A stretch of 64,000 bases of DNA from contig NC_063983.1 in NCBI RefSeq assembly GCF_932276165.1, positions 10,361,501-10,425,500 of the forward strand. Direction: 5' to 3'. The DNA is from Plutella xylostella. Taxonomy: Eukaryota; Arthropoda; Insecta; Lepidoptera; Plutellidae. Within the stretch, counting starts at the first letter, position 1; each line of letters begins with the position of its first letter. The translations under genes and the position numbers were made by a program. Below, piece by piece: positions 12,195 through 23,707 of the stretch. The notes under the pieces were generated by a model. That model saw only the letters and a program-made list of their open reading frames with translations, made no database searches and was not told the origin of the DNA.

Positions 12195-12345
12195 CATTAT
12201 AAAGTTCCAAAGCAATCCTGTTATAATAGGAAACTATCACATTCACTTCACTGCACTTGAACTACACTCGCGATGTTTATTTCGTGTTTCGTTATTCGGT
12301 GCGACTATACATCCACTCTGCTCGAGCGCGCGTGAACGAGTGGAG
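12195..12345 (-). promoter_or_regulatory. Possible 5'-UTR exon and promoter of an unidentified minus-strand gene
   Basis: On the minus strand a sequence rich in CG steps runs to a strong donor, ATG|GTAAGTTTTTT, at 12195. It sits near a GC-rich exon candidate (10434-10565). The ATG at the very end of the exon would be out of frame with the exon-2 ATG, so it more likely acts as leader. Inferred only from splice signals and composition. Confidence 0.35.
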
Positions 12346-12661
12346 TGTTGCCAGACACAGAGGGAAAAAAACACACGCTGCTAGCAGTGACAGCTGTCAG
12401 TGACAGGTGCGCGGGAGTTGCTAGTTTTGAATACATAAACCTAATAGGTAGATTGGTAGGTTTTAGATGAAGATGATTCTTTTATGTCTCGAGTAATTAC
12501 TTCACACTTGACAATCAAGAGTTTTAGCGGCTAATAAGAATACTGTACGATATTGAAAGTTGTTTAGCAGAAGGTAAATAGTTAATTCAGCCTTATTTTG
12601 TACATCCTCTGATCTACGCACACTGGTAATGTCAGGGGATTGGCTTGAGTATTTACCATAA

Positions 12662-12856
12662 TCTAGCCTGTTCTGGAGTGGAGGCCGCGACTAGGAAAAC
12701 ATAGTGCGGGACTCCCTCTGGCTAGATGGGGTGACGACTTGTAAAAGGTGGCTGGATATGATTGGATTCGGAAAGCTAAAGATCGCATCCAGTAGCGTAC
12801 TTTGGGAGAGGCCTTCGTGCAGCAGTGGATTGCTATAGGCTGGTTATTATGATACA
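12662..12856 (+). repeat. RTE LINE 3'-tail fragment
   Basis: A degenerate RTE C-terminus: a TGGAGGCCGCGACTAGGAAA-type RPRTGK block, TGGGAGAGGCCTTCGTGCAG, and a trailing TTATTATGAT. Frame broken. Confidence 0.6.
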
Positions 12857-15067
12857 TAGGTGTATTATGTGAGGGGTGGGGCGGGGTGGGGACCTATCTA
12901 ATTATTAAAATAAAACCAGTACAATAATATATTTCAAATTCGTTTATTTGGCTACGATCAAAGTTATACTTTTCTTTTTTACTCAAACGAGATAAGAACA
13001 ATACTTTTATTAGAAGCTAGATATATTTTTATACCACTATTCTAAGGGGGCGCTGTATGCTGAAATACAGGTTATTTGACCTAGTTCAGCAACAGATGAA
13101 CCTGTAAGTTTTTGCTGTTATATAACTAGCGTAACTTAGTCATAAGGAACAATTGTAAACTGTTTTTTGAAATAAATTATTATTATTATTATTATAGCAT
13201 GATACACATTAAGTATATCTAACATACGTACGCTTCGACCCACCTAAACCTACTCTTAATTATTTAATCAACATCAATTATTTTACTATAGAAAATATAA
13301 CGAGAATCCTTGGTAAATGCATAAGATTACGGACTACTAGAAAATTCTATTTCACTAGCTATTACCTAATACATAATATATAAGAAGATTCATCAAAGAG
13401 AATACAAAATTATAATTATAGAGAATATCACAAATAAGAGTAGTCAAAAAGTCAAGAAGTGGTTTCTTATTCGTCCAATCACAGCTTAGATAATTATTTT
13501 CCTTCGTTACAAAAAGGATAACTTGATACCTTTTAACTTAATGTTTACACAAGAGAAGAGCCATGCTTGTTGAAAGACCAAACAATAAAGTTTCTCACCA
13601 CTGGCAACCACCCCATACACTCACATTAAAACTACTATTACACATCAAAAATACTATCAACTATTATTTACTTGCAAACATTTTTCTATTTTAACCTACC
13701 TTAAGATAAATTCATAAATTGCAAAAAGAACCACATCATTCTTGCTTTGTAAAAAAACATGATATTGCAGCAATTTCACAAATCAAATTATAATTATAAA
13801 AATCCCTTATCATCATAAACGACATAAGTATTTTGGAATGTACAAATCATAAACAGTACCTACCTACATTTAAATACAAAATTTGAAGTCTTTTCCAAAC
13901 TGGAATTTGTTCTATCTGTGAAATGATTCTTACTGATTGTTTATTACTATAAAAATATTAAAAATTAATACAACCTTTTTGAAACCTTTCATACCATTAT
14001 CTTAATAATTAAGCGTTGCTATTGAAATTTAATGCTATAAAAAGCTTTATAACTTGGATTCATGTGTCGCTATTTCGTTTTGTTATATTGCTATTTATCT
14101 CAAGAAATTGTGTTAAGTTGAAGGTGACTATAGTTTAATAAAAAAATTCAACAGTGATTGTTGTAAAATATCGGACTAGTATGTCTTTATAGTGACAAAT
14201 ATAATGGCAGCATCAGTCGCCACCTATAGGATTCGAGAATGATTATCTTAATCTATTGACTTATGATGGTGTAGACTTCTACTTCAATCTAAACAATATC
14301 TAGAATAACCTAATTGAGATATTATTGCGATGCGATAGCATATTTAAAATTCTATCAAATATGTATTACTTTTTTACCACCTAAGTACTTTAATAATTAA
14401 ATAACTTTTTTTAGTAATCTACTGTGTTGAGTTTGACAATATTAAGATTTTTTTGCAGATTATTCAAGCGATTAAATGTTTACTGTGTGGTCTGCATCTA
14501 ATATTAAATACAAGTGCCTTAGAAAAGCGGACAAAAAGTGCAACTTTGGCAGCACTATCTCTTATTGGTTCAAAAATATCAAAATGTCGTAACTAAGCAA
14601 CTACAAAAAGATGCAGTATCAGGAATGCTTTATCTATGAATGCCCGGGCTAATATTGGACAACGTGGATAAAACCCCACCCTGAATACAGAGTGTCCTAC
14701 GGCCATGTCTCATGACCAGCAGTATTTAATGGATATCCCAATACAAAATGCAACTTACAACCCACATGAGTTAACTTGGGACCTGACCTTCGAAGAAGCG
14801 GTCAAGCCATGTCCAGTGGTCTGACGAAGAAAATAAGAAGAAACCAGACTCCTCTTAGAATGACATTGCTATTGAGAAGGTGTCAGGTTTCTTTGCTGAT
14901 GATTCTTGTCAGCCAGATTCCAAGTTGACACAACCCTGACTAATGTTCTACAGGTTATAACGGCAGTGCCTTACGTTACGTTGCTACTCGAACTTCTGCT
15001 CTTATTTTAGAGTAGGATCCATGACGGTACATGTAACTGGTCCTTCGAGCCGGATCTCTGCTGTTAT
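12857..15067 (-). other. kel: Probable 3'-UTR and downstream flank of kel
   Basis: About 2.2 kb follows the read-through stop codon at 15068 with no further coding exon. On the minus strand an AATAAA is present at 12943-12948, a candidate polyadenylation signal. A LINE-like 3' end with a TTA microsatellite lies at about 13080-13195. Extent of the UTR is inferred. Confidence 0.35.
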
Positions 15068-18000
15068 CTAGGGCTGCGGCTCGTCTTCTGCGTCGGATAG
15101 TTCGCTGACCTCGTCGTCGTCTCTCCTCTCCAACCCCTCGCCCAGGCAGCACGCACGCCCGCACGGCAACTGGAAATAGATGTAATGTTAGTGTAGCGAC
15201 ACATGCTTTAGTCACGATTTGTATTGTAAGCATTTTGGTAACTTCCAGTAGCGAACAATGCGCAGACGCTAGTCGTCTCGCGCCCGTCACTTAGATAACA
15301 CACTTAAGAAATGTAATTTGGTTATCATGGCAGTAAATAGTTTGGCCTCAAGGCCTCAAGAAATCCTGCATTCGTCATTTACCCCATTTATAAATACCCA
15401 ACATTAGTAACGTAAATATGAATGAAATCATTGTAATAAGTAACATAAAGATGGATTGTTTTATTTAACATCAGGGAGCCACTTAAGTGAGGTCAGAATG
15501 TGATATGTGCTTAGAAATACGCATCTGTATATTTTAGATAGGTAAAGATAAGTCCACCTTTTGTACACTTATGTTATATTTGTGCAATAAAGTATTAAAT
15601 AAATAAATAAAGTATTTGTTACTTATAATAGAATTGATAAATACGGAATAATTGCTAGGAACAAACCGTTGATATTCAGCAAATTTACGCGACTCTTCTC
15701 TTCCGCTACCATCATCACCTACTTAGGTACATATTCCTTATCTACTCACGTGCGGGTACATGGGCCGGGGCAGCAGCACCAGCCGGGACATACAAACATA
15801 CTCACGTGCGGGTACATGGACCAGCCGGCACATACAAACATACTCACGTGCGGGTACATGGACCAGCCACAAACATACTCACGTGCGGGTACATGGGCTG
15901 CGCGGGCGGCGCGCGGTGCGACTCGGGCAGCAGGTGGTAGGAGCAGGACGGGCGCGGGGAGCCTCCGGGCCGCCGGAGGAGCACCAGCTGGAAGACAATG
16001 GAACATAGTTGAGAACTCTAGAAACTTTCGTTACTTAGGGTCACTTTTACCAAACGCTAAACGTATTTAAAATTGTATTTAAATCAAATTTTACACACAA
16101 CAGGTTTTGTACTGACAGACGTTTGACAGGCCACTAAATAAGTTTAGCGTTTGGTGAAATTCCACCTTAGCATTGATTGCGATTATGAAGGACAAATAAA
16201 TTTGGCAGTGCTAAAATTGAATTCTGTGCGTACACAATCGACAATAGTCTTATTAATTCGAGTCACGTGCGAGATTTTTTTGTATCGCCAGGTAAGGTAA
16301 ATGCAGAAGCACACTGAGTCGCGAAACCGCATCACAAATATATTTTCACCTTGCGATTTTGCAAATTCTCGTCCTTTGACTCTAAAATTACAAGTCCCAA
16401 AAGTTACCAGACGAAAAAATATCTGGCTGGAAATGCAAGCAGCTAATTAACATTAAATTTATTTATTGAAAATTTAAAGCCTTTATTCATTAAAACATTG
16501 TAAAGTAAACATAAGCCATCTAGCGGCAACGTTCTGAACTAGCACGCCGCCTCTCGAACTACACTCCTAACAAGCGCCACCTGGTGGACCGTAGCCTCAC
16601 TAGCGCCACCTAGTGTCACTGCTACTGCACTACGCACCTGCAGCGCCACGTCGTCGCCGGCGGGGCGCGGGGGGGCAGGCGGCGGGCGCGGGGCGCGCGG
16701 GGGCAGCACCACCCCTCGTGCTAACAGGTCCAGGCGGCAGAAGCGCGGGCCGCGGGCGCCGCGGGAGCGGGGCATCGTGCCTGGGAACAGTTAGATTAAT
16801 TACTGAAGCACGGTCGCTAAGTTCAGGGAAAAACGGCCATTGCCCTTTATATTACATTTGTCTCTGTCACACACGCATCTAGGTTATTAGGTGTGATTTA
16901 GCTTTTTACTCTTTGCTTTGAAATATATTCTTTAAATCTGAACTACATATAACACGATGTATTGCGTCGCCGTCAACGCATCTTGTAGCATTTCGTTCAC
17001 ATTTACCTAAATAGTGTAAAATGACGGAGCATCACCGCTTAGTAGTGTGTTTCTAAGTATGGATGTTTTTTACTCTTTCACGCTAAAACTACCGAACGCT
17101 TTCATGAAATTTTGAATGCAGAAAGCTGACGCCCGGCATTTAGGTAAGTACATATTTTTATAAAGATAGCTGTAAGTAGGTACCTATAATCAATCAACAC
17201 TTTGTCACGTATTTTATGTCTAATACATTACAAGAAGTGTATCATTAGTTGGTCTCCAAACTAAATCCAATCGCTCACCTTGTTTATTCCCGTGCTGAGG
17301 ATGCGGCACGGTGACCGTCCGCTGGTTGAACTCGAGCGTCTGCGAGCCGCCCCCGCACCCCGCCCCCCGCGCCCCCGCCCCTGCCCCCGCGCCCTCGATC
17401 ACGGAGTAGATGTGCGATGTCGGCGAGTCGGGCGGCAGGTTGGCGTAGCTGGGGAGAGAAGTGGATGCTTATGAATATGGTAATTAGAATGGTGTTTTAA
17501 CTGGACATGTGCTTATTCATACGCTTTATCAACTTATTCATTTAATGGTGATCAAGGATGATTTACGAAACAAATGGTGATCAAGGATGATTTACGAAAC
17601 AAAGGGAACCTGGTAGAATCGGCTGAAAGATAGATGAAATATTTAAAAGAAGCAAATTCGGTTACTCTATGATTCTCTACAGTAGGCCTAGACAAAAGCC
17701 ATACGCTCCGGAGCGAATCTATTTCTACAGTCGTTGACGCTTAGGCGTTTACGCTTATAATGAGGCGTTTGTTAAAAAAAAAAAAAAGTTCCTTTTTGGA
17801 GAAATAGATGGCGTTGTCTGGGGTTGTACCAACTTTCAAACCCTCAGAACACACTCAGATCACAATATGTTATTCTGTAAGGCTAACGAAATGTGAAAGT
17901 GACGTAGGTAGGTAGAATTGTAGTATTATTTTCTCTATGATGTCGATGTCACTGTTGCTTCAGCGTTCAGTGCGATTGTGCGTACAGCCGTTCTTTTCAA

Positions 18001-21000
18001 GTTTTCTCAGTTTCCTTGTGTTTCTCCTGTATTAATTGAGTTGTAGTTGAGCTATCTGCTTCTCCTCCCTTGATACTGTAGAGTTAGTGCACATTTCTTT
18101 GGGATCTTATTTAGGATCTTACAATAAATAAAAATAGAAAATCAGTTCTCGCACGCAGCACCCGTCCAAACGGCGCGCATAGAGAAAAGAACACTACGTG
18201 ACGGCGCGGGTAGAACTATTCACAGAATACTTAGCACTATCCCAAGCCACATGCAGTCTGAGCCTCGGAAGGATGGCTCGCGCTACCACCCGACATTTAA
18301 TCACAACTAGTGAGTTCTTATTCTGAGTTTAGTACTCTTTGCTCTCTATGTAATTTTTGACAGTTGGTACACTGCGTTTTCACGCCATCTATCGGCTTAC
18401 CCAAAAGCTCAACTGACAGCTGTCAAGGAAAACGGCTCATTTGCTAGCCAAACGCCAATGCGCTTAGCGAACGTTGTTTCTACAGCGTCGTACGATAAAA
18501 GTTTAAATTGTCTATGGTTTTCGTCTTTCGAACTGTCAAACAAATTGTCATTAAATGTCATTCTCAGTTTGAGCATTCAAAACTCATCAAAACAAAAACT
18601 TTGGCTTTTAACTGAAAGTGATTTAAAATTATCATTGATACGTATCAGTAAGTACTTACCTACTATTTTTTTATAAATAATCGCCGACTTTACATACTAA
18701 TGTTACTAAGGCAAAATATACGTCAATGTACTAAGGGCAAATGAAGCAGATTTTCGAAGTAAAATTTAATCATACGGCATTGTTTAAGACCATAATAATA
18801 CTGTCTCAAATTCATACATTTATAAAGAAAATACAGGGGGATAACCATTAGCAATGAGATCATTTCTAATACCCATACATTTGAACATCCATATTTGTGT
18901 GTTATGTTTTCATATGTACCTACAAATGCAAATAAATGGTTTTATATCCATATTTTCAGAAATGGAGCCAAGGCAAGGGAGAGCGAGCCAGGAACAACAA
19001 ATGGCGCTGTTAGAATTTATGGAAAAGTATGTATTACCTTTACAAGGATATAAATTTATACTATTATTGGTTTTTCTTTAAGACTACATACTTTGTATCA
19101 TTCTTAGATGTAAATTGTAATTTAAATTTGATTGCAAGTGTCACATGGGTGGTGGTTATAACTTTAATTGTTTTTTCTTTGTTTTAGCCATGGTGACTTG
19201 GCAAAACCGCAGCCTGGTCCACAAGGGCGGTTGTTGTCAAACCAATTATGGACCGACTTAACGGAACTTCTGAACTCCATGGGTGGGGGGGTACTAAAAT
19301 CCACCGAAAAATGGAAAAAAGTATGTCTAGATTACTGTCTTAGAATACTGGCTCTATATATTATAATATTAATTCTTATCATCTTACAAGTTATTTATTA
19401 AATTACTAATTTTTTTAAGGTATGGGCGGACTGGAAAACTAAAACTAAAAAAAAAGCCATCTTGATTAAGCGGCACACGTCTGGAACGGGGGGAGGCCCA
19501 AGTAATGGGCTGACCCTCACAGCGCCGGAAGAAAGGCTGATTGCCATAATGGGAGTTAATGCTGTGGAGGGTCAGCCTAACATCTCAGAGTTGGGATTCA
19601 ATGTAAGTTATTTCTCATACTTAGAATAAATATTTGATTTATATTATTATACATATTACCTACAATATGATAGCACCTAATAACTAAAATTAATTTTTAG
19701 AGACGTCCAGTGAATCCAAGTCATGCAAATCTAGTGCATAGAGAAGATGCTTCGTCTATCATCATTCAAGCTGGTAAGCTTTGCCTTATATGTATATTTT
19801 AACAATTTTTTAAGTATATTCTATGTATAGGTATATAATTATATCAAGACTAATCTTGTATAATATATATTGATTGATTTACACCTGTACGCGGGAAGAG
19901 CTCATGACCGCTACCAGCGGTGCAGTATCAGTGGCCCAGTTCTGGGCATGTATTATTTAGCGACTTTGTTGGTTTGTCGTCGACACGATAAGAAGAAGAA
20001 GATTGATTTATTACAGAAGTCAATGACCCACAACAGCCTGAGCTCCCCGAACAGTCTGCTGAGCTCCCCCAACATCCTGCTGAGCTCCCCGAACAGCCTG
20101 CTGAGCTCCCCCAACAGCCTCGAGAACGCCATGCTGCGCCTCGGCGACAGCGACACAGGGAGCTGGAGTCGCCCCATTCGTCCTCACCCACTACTCCGCA
20201 ACGAAGAACACGCAGGAGAAGAGAAACGCCGTTTGAAAGGGCGTGTATGGAGTTCACCAAGATAGAACGAAGGCGTCTGCAGATGGAACAAGAAAGGGAG
20301 AAAATGCACCACGAAAGGGAAATGCTGCGGCTGCATTTAGAGTCGGAAAGAATTCAAGTGGCAGTAAGAACAAATGAACTTCTAAACAGTTTGCTACAAG
20401 TCAATCAAAATATTTTAAACGTTTTAGGCGTATAATATTATGGTGCATTTTCTCCCTTTCTTTCTCCATCTGCAGCTACAGACGCCTTCGTTCTATCTTA
20501 GAGAATCTTATAGTATAAGTTGGTTGATTATTTGTTAAGATTTTAATTCAAATATACTATAGTAGTTAGAAGCATGTTACTAGTAAGTATGTCTTTTAGA
20601 AGTTTTGATAAAACTAAAGACTGATTTTTTTGTTTAATGTTTTGTTTGATTCATTTTATGTTTTAATTAATATGTGTGATAGAAGTTTTAATAATAATTA
20701 ATGTTTTGTTTGATTTATTTTATGTTTTAATTAATATGTGTGATAGAAGTTTTAATAATAATTAATGTTTTGTTTGATTTATTTTATGTTTTAATTAATA
20801 TGTGTGATAGAAGTTTTAATAATAATTAATGTTTTGTTTGATTTATTTTATGTTTTAATTAATATGTGTGATAGAAGTTTTAATAATAAACATAAAGACT
20901 ATCGTTAGATTTTCTGTGGATAATGTTGATTAGAACACTGAATATGACTTGTTTTTTTGCATGGTTATGTGAAAACCCTAGTATTTATCAGTATTTCATC

Positions 21001-23707
21001 AAAATAACATTTATTTTATTAAGGTTGATTATTTGAAAGACTTTATTGTATGATGGATCAGTGTTTATTTAGTATTTCAAAAATATGATTAAACAGAATA
21101 TCCAGATATTATCCTAGTTTTTACTTATCTAACCTAATTATATTATTACCAATTAACCTAACTAATTACATAAAAACCAAACTGTCATAATGTTTAACAA
21201 ACTACAATCTATTAACTAAAATATTTAGCATGGCTCTGCCCTGGATTAAATCATTATGATTTTGAATATTGTTTATTTGCACAAAATCATCATCGTTGGC
21301 TGGTGGAAGCTCGTCAGGTTCGGGCATGCGGGCATGTAATGCAATATTGTGCAGTACAGCACATGCAGTTGTGATTCTGCTGGCGACATAAGGGTGATAA
21401 TGGAGCGTTCTATCACGTAGTAAACATCTCCACCGTGATTTAAGGACACCAAAGCATCTTTCTATGCAATTTCTCGCTTGGATGTGCCGCCTTGTGTATT
21501 CCGCTTCTCGCGAACCTTCTGCAGCATTGAGTATAGGCGTCATGAGCCAGGCTCTCTGGGCATATCCGGAGTCACCTAAAATAAAGACAAAGGCAATCTT
21601 AGGTAATTAACTATATCATAGTCTGTTAATTTCCTCTTTGTTGTGGTGCTGAAGTAAAGGATTAAACAAAAATTCATGTTAGTGGTTACCTAGTTACTAC
21701 AGTTAAATTTATTAAAGTTTAATAACAAATTACCTAATAGCCAAACTTGTTCTCCATTTCTATGCAATTCACGCATGTATGGTTCTGCTTGACCTGCAGC
21801 CCATATGTGCGAGTCATGTGTTGCTCCACCAAACTTTGAATTTACATTCATTATTTTTAAATTGCTGTCACAGATCTGCAATAAAAAAATATTTATTAAT
21901 TAAGGTTCTAAGGATCATGAATCAGCTTGTTCAACTGTACATTTAAATCATGGGGATCTTAGACTTTATGGAATTATGAAGAATGCACAAACGCCAACGC
22001 ACAAATAGAATTAAGATGATATAAACCTTGTTTAAAATCAACTCCGCTTACCATTTGTACATTTAAAGAATGATACCCTTTTCTGTTAAAAAAAAGGTGT
22101 TCCTCATGACTTGGCTTTACAATGGCCACATGAGTGCAGTCAATACAGCCAATGACTCCAGGCAAACGAAACTTCATTTGGAATCTGGCAAAAAATATGA
22201 CATTCATTTCATATTTTTTAATAAAGGTAATAATATTATTAATACATATATTTGTACTATGTATTGGTATTTTTGGAGGTTATCTCTTATTTAATTTACA
22301 ACTAGGTACTTACTCTTGTTTTATTTTCACTCTTTCTTGTCGTGTTAGCGGGAACACTATCCACTTGTTTGTGATACTGGGGTGGTTCAGTGCCTCAACA
22401 ACTTGCCGGATGCATCTACTGGCTGTGCGCTGTGGCAGATGCTGGGTGACACCAACAATTCTCTGGTAGGACCCTGTAGCCAGAAAACTTAGGGCACATA
22501 ATATCTGGAAAACAAAATATGATAGTTAAATGGTCTATCGATTAATAAAGTACTTATTTATTTACATCTACGATACAAAATAATAATAGGTTAGGTTATG
22601 TACCTACCTTAACTTCAATGGGAATGGCATTTGTACCACGCAGATTTGTACGAGCCCTTAGGTCTCCACAAAGTTCTCTGAACGTTGGTTTGTCCAGGCG
22701 AAACCTTTCTTGAAAGGAAACATCCGGTATCTAATCAATGTTTTCGAGACGCCTGCGATTTCTTTGTCTTAGTTGGCGTCTTCGCCAGACTTCCTCATTA
22801 TGAGCAGCCCACAACATACGGAGTGCCAGCATAATTAAAACAAACAACCGGCGGCGTATCACAAAACTGCAAGATCTACTTATTAGGTATTTGCACGAGA
22901 ATACAATAATTTGCACTGCAAAAGAAACTTTGAGTACTTTGACACTTATATCAACCCTTTCTACAAGGTAATGACATACGCTCGGTTATCGTTCAAATTC
23001 TAACGCCACGCAGCGATATCGAATGTCAAATTTGGATGTTGGCTACCCTTTCTATTGAAAATAGTCGCATGACGCTGTAGAAAGTTGGACGTTTCGTTTA
23101 ACGATAAGAATTCCGGCTTTTGGCTATCATTCTTTTTTCGTTTTCGCTAGCTGTCGTAACCAAATGTCAAATCCAAACAAATTTTTTTTAGCGATAGTCG
23201 TTAACGTTTGTAGAATGGCTTTTGTCTAGGCCTGCAGATCTTGTAGATGGTAAATAACAATGCTTCAATCAGATGTAAAGATCGTTTAGAATAAGCAAAC
23301 GAAATTTATAACACTAGCGCTACGACAGACGATGTTACTACTAACTACTCATTGAATGCTAAAATTGAACCTGATTCAACGCCATCTTTCGCTCCCATCT
23401 TCACATTTTTGCGGAAACTTTTAATGGGTGCAGAATATCTTTAGGTAACCCTCTCTTTCAGCTAACTGTACCACTTTTGCAACAACCTGTGAAGAGAGGG
23501 GTACATACAAGGGGAAGCGGCGCGGGGGGGCGTGGCATCAGTTGGGCCGCTCTATGAGCCTCTAGCTCCGTCCATTGTATAGCTTAGTATCACTATGAAG
23601 GGGGTACATTGTATAGCTGAGTGTGACGACGGGGGGGGTACATTGTATAGCTGAGTGTGACGACGGGGGGGTACTTACGAGGGGAAGCGGCGCGGGGGGG
23701 CGTGGCA
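15068..23707 (-). CDS. kel: kel C-terminal read-through extension (ORF2), spliced over exons 13-17
   Basis: Downstream of the UGA ending kel ORF1 the frame stays open for 29 nt (23707-23679) and then meets the donor GTAAGT. Four exons follow on the same strand: 17448-17279, 16780-16638, 15987-15883 and 15169-15068. Phases agree at every junction (2, 1, 0, 0) and the total, 549 nt, is 182 codons plus TAG. The peptide is rich in Arg, Pro, Gly and Ala. It contains SPTSHIYSVIEG, an alternating Gly-Ala stretch, QTLEFNQRTVTVPHPQHG, and an acidic tail DDDEVSELSDAEDE. I recognise no domain. Drosophila kelch is known to make a longer product by UGA read-through, so translation by read-through is my inference. 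The alternative is a separate minus-strand gene, but no start codon or promoter is seen and the first exon is phase-locked to kel. Without splicing, read-through would stop at TAA after 10 codons. Confidence 0.7.
15745..15882 (-). repeat. Tandem copies of the exon-16 splice donor
   Basis: The exon-16 end plus donor (plus-strand word CTCACGTGCGGGTACATGG) occurs at 15745, 15801, 15843 and 15878, spaced 56, 42 and 35 bp. Each copy keeps CCGCAC|GTGAGT on the transcript strand, so four equivalent donors lie in a row. Confidence 0.9.
17545..17602. repeat. Two-copy 29-bp tandem
   Basis: ATGGTGATCAAGGATGATTT starts at 17545 and again at 17574. It lies in the kel read-through intron just outside the Harbinger element. 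Confidence 0.8.
18962..20435 (+). CDS. Harbinger-encoded Myb/SANT-like DNA-binding protein
   Basis: Five exons join in phase: 18962-19026, 19188-19320, 19420-19602, 19701-19773 and 20017-20435, total 873 nt, 290 residues. The N-terminal half (about 10-125) is a Myb/SANT-like domain of the type in insect Harbinger accessory proteins: LLSNQLWTDLTELLNSMG, then KSTEKWKKVWADWKTKTKKK, then EERLIAIMGVNAVEG. The middle has four 7-residue PAELP(E/Q)Q repeats and an Arg-rich patch. The C-terminus is a long charged helix, probably coiled coil (KIERRRLQMEQEREKMHHER). In this superfamily the Myb-like partner binds the transposase, imports it to the nucleus and recognises the ends. All splice sites are GT-AG and the frame is intact. 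Start chosen as the first ATG in frame with the domain. The exon-5 acceptor (TTACAG, 20011-20016) is supported by phase. Confidence 0.85.
20637..20890. repeat. Four 64-bp tandem repeats
   Basis: ATGTTTTGTTTGAT recurs at 20637, 20701, 20765 and 20829 with almost no divergence. It lies between the two convergent Harbinger genes. Confidence 0.95.
21202..22916 (-). pseudogene. Harbinger DDE transposase, disrupted by one in-frame stop
   Basis: Exons on the minus strand are 22916-22608, 22504-22314, 22184-22052, 21875-21734 and 21575-21202, all with GT-AG junctions in phase. The DDE catalytic triad is visible: Asp in GVIGCIDCTHV, Asp in GGATHDSHIW, and Glu in CIERCFGVLKSRWRCL. The C-terminus ends MLNILVNRL-stop. 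The first exon encodes a basic N-terminus (WRRRQLRQRNRRRLENID) and then a TAG at 22731-22733. The frame resumes immediately with IPDVSFQERFRLDKPTFREL, the usual start of the transposase core. Everything after the stop, 320 residues, is intact. The single nonsense codon makes this a recently inactivated copy, unless a downstream start is used. The role would be excision and insertion at TWA targets. Confidence 0.9.
23500..23678 (-). repeat. Partial copy of kel exon-13 end with donor, plus 35-bp tandem
   Basis: 23500-23575 repeats the UGA-containing end of exon 13 (plus-strand GGCGTGGCATCAGTTGGGCC). The donor has changed from GTAAGT to GTATGT and there is an internal deletion. Between copy and original, GTACATTGTATAGCTGAGTG recurs at 23603 and 23638. 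Confidence 0.85.

Larger units (their letters stand above)
17685..23232. mobile_element. PIF/Harbinger DNA transposon, near-complete
   Basis: A 5.55-kb element bounded by an exact 18-bp inverted repeat, GGCCTAGACAAAAGCCAT at 17685 and its reverse complement ending at 23232. Subterminal TTCTACA(G/A)..CGTT words are also inverted. It carries the two-gene set typical of the superfamily, convergently arranged: a Myb/SANT-like protein (plus strand) and a DDE transposase (minus strand). The canonical 3-bp TWA duplication is not obvious. The palindromic AGGCCT at both ends makes the exact boundary ambiguous. It sits in the kel intron between the UGA-containing exon and the first read-through exon. 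Confidence 0.9.

Noticed and set aside
15669..16070. 133-codon plus-strand frame
   Set aside because: Antisense shadow of kel exon 16 and its tandem donor copies.
16539..17402. Independent GC-rich gene between 15 and 17.5 kb
   Set aside because: No start codon or promoter, and the first exon is phase-compatible with the kel donor at 23679, so it was assigned to the kel extension instead.
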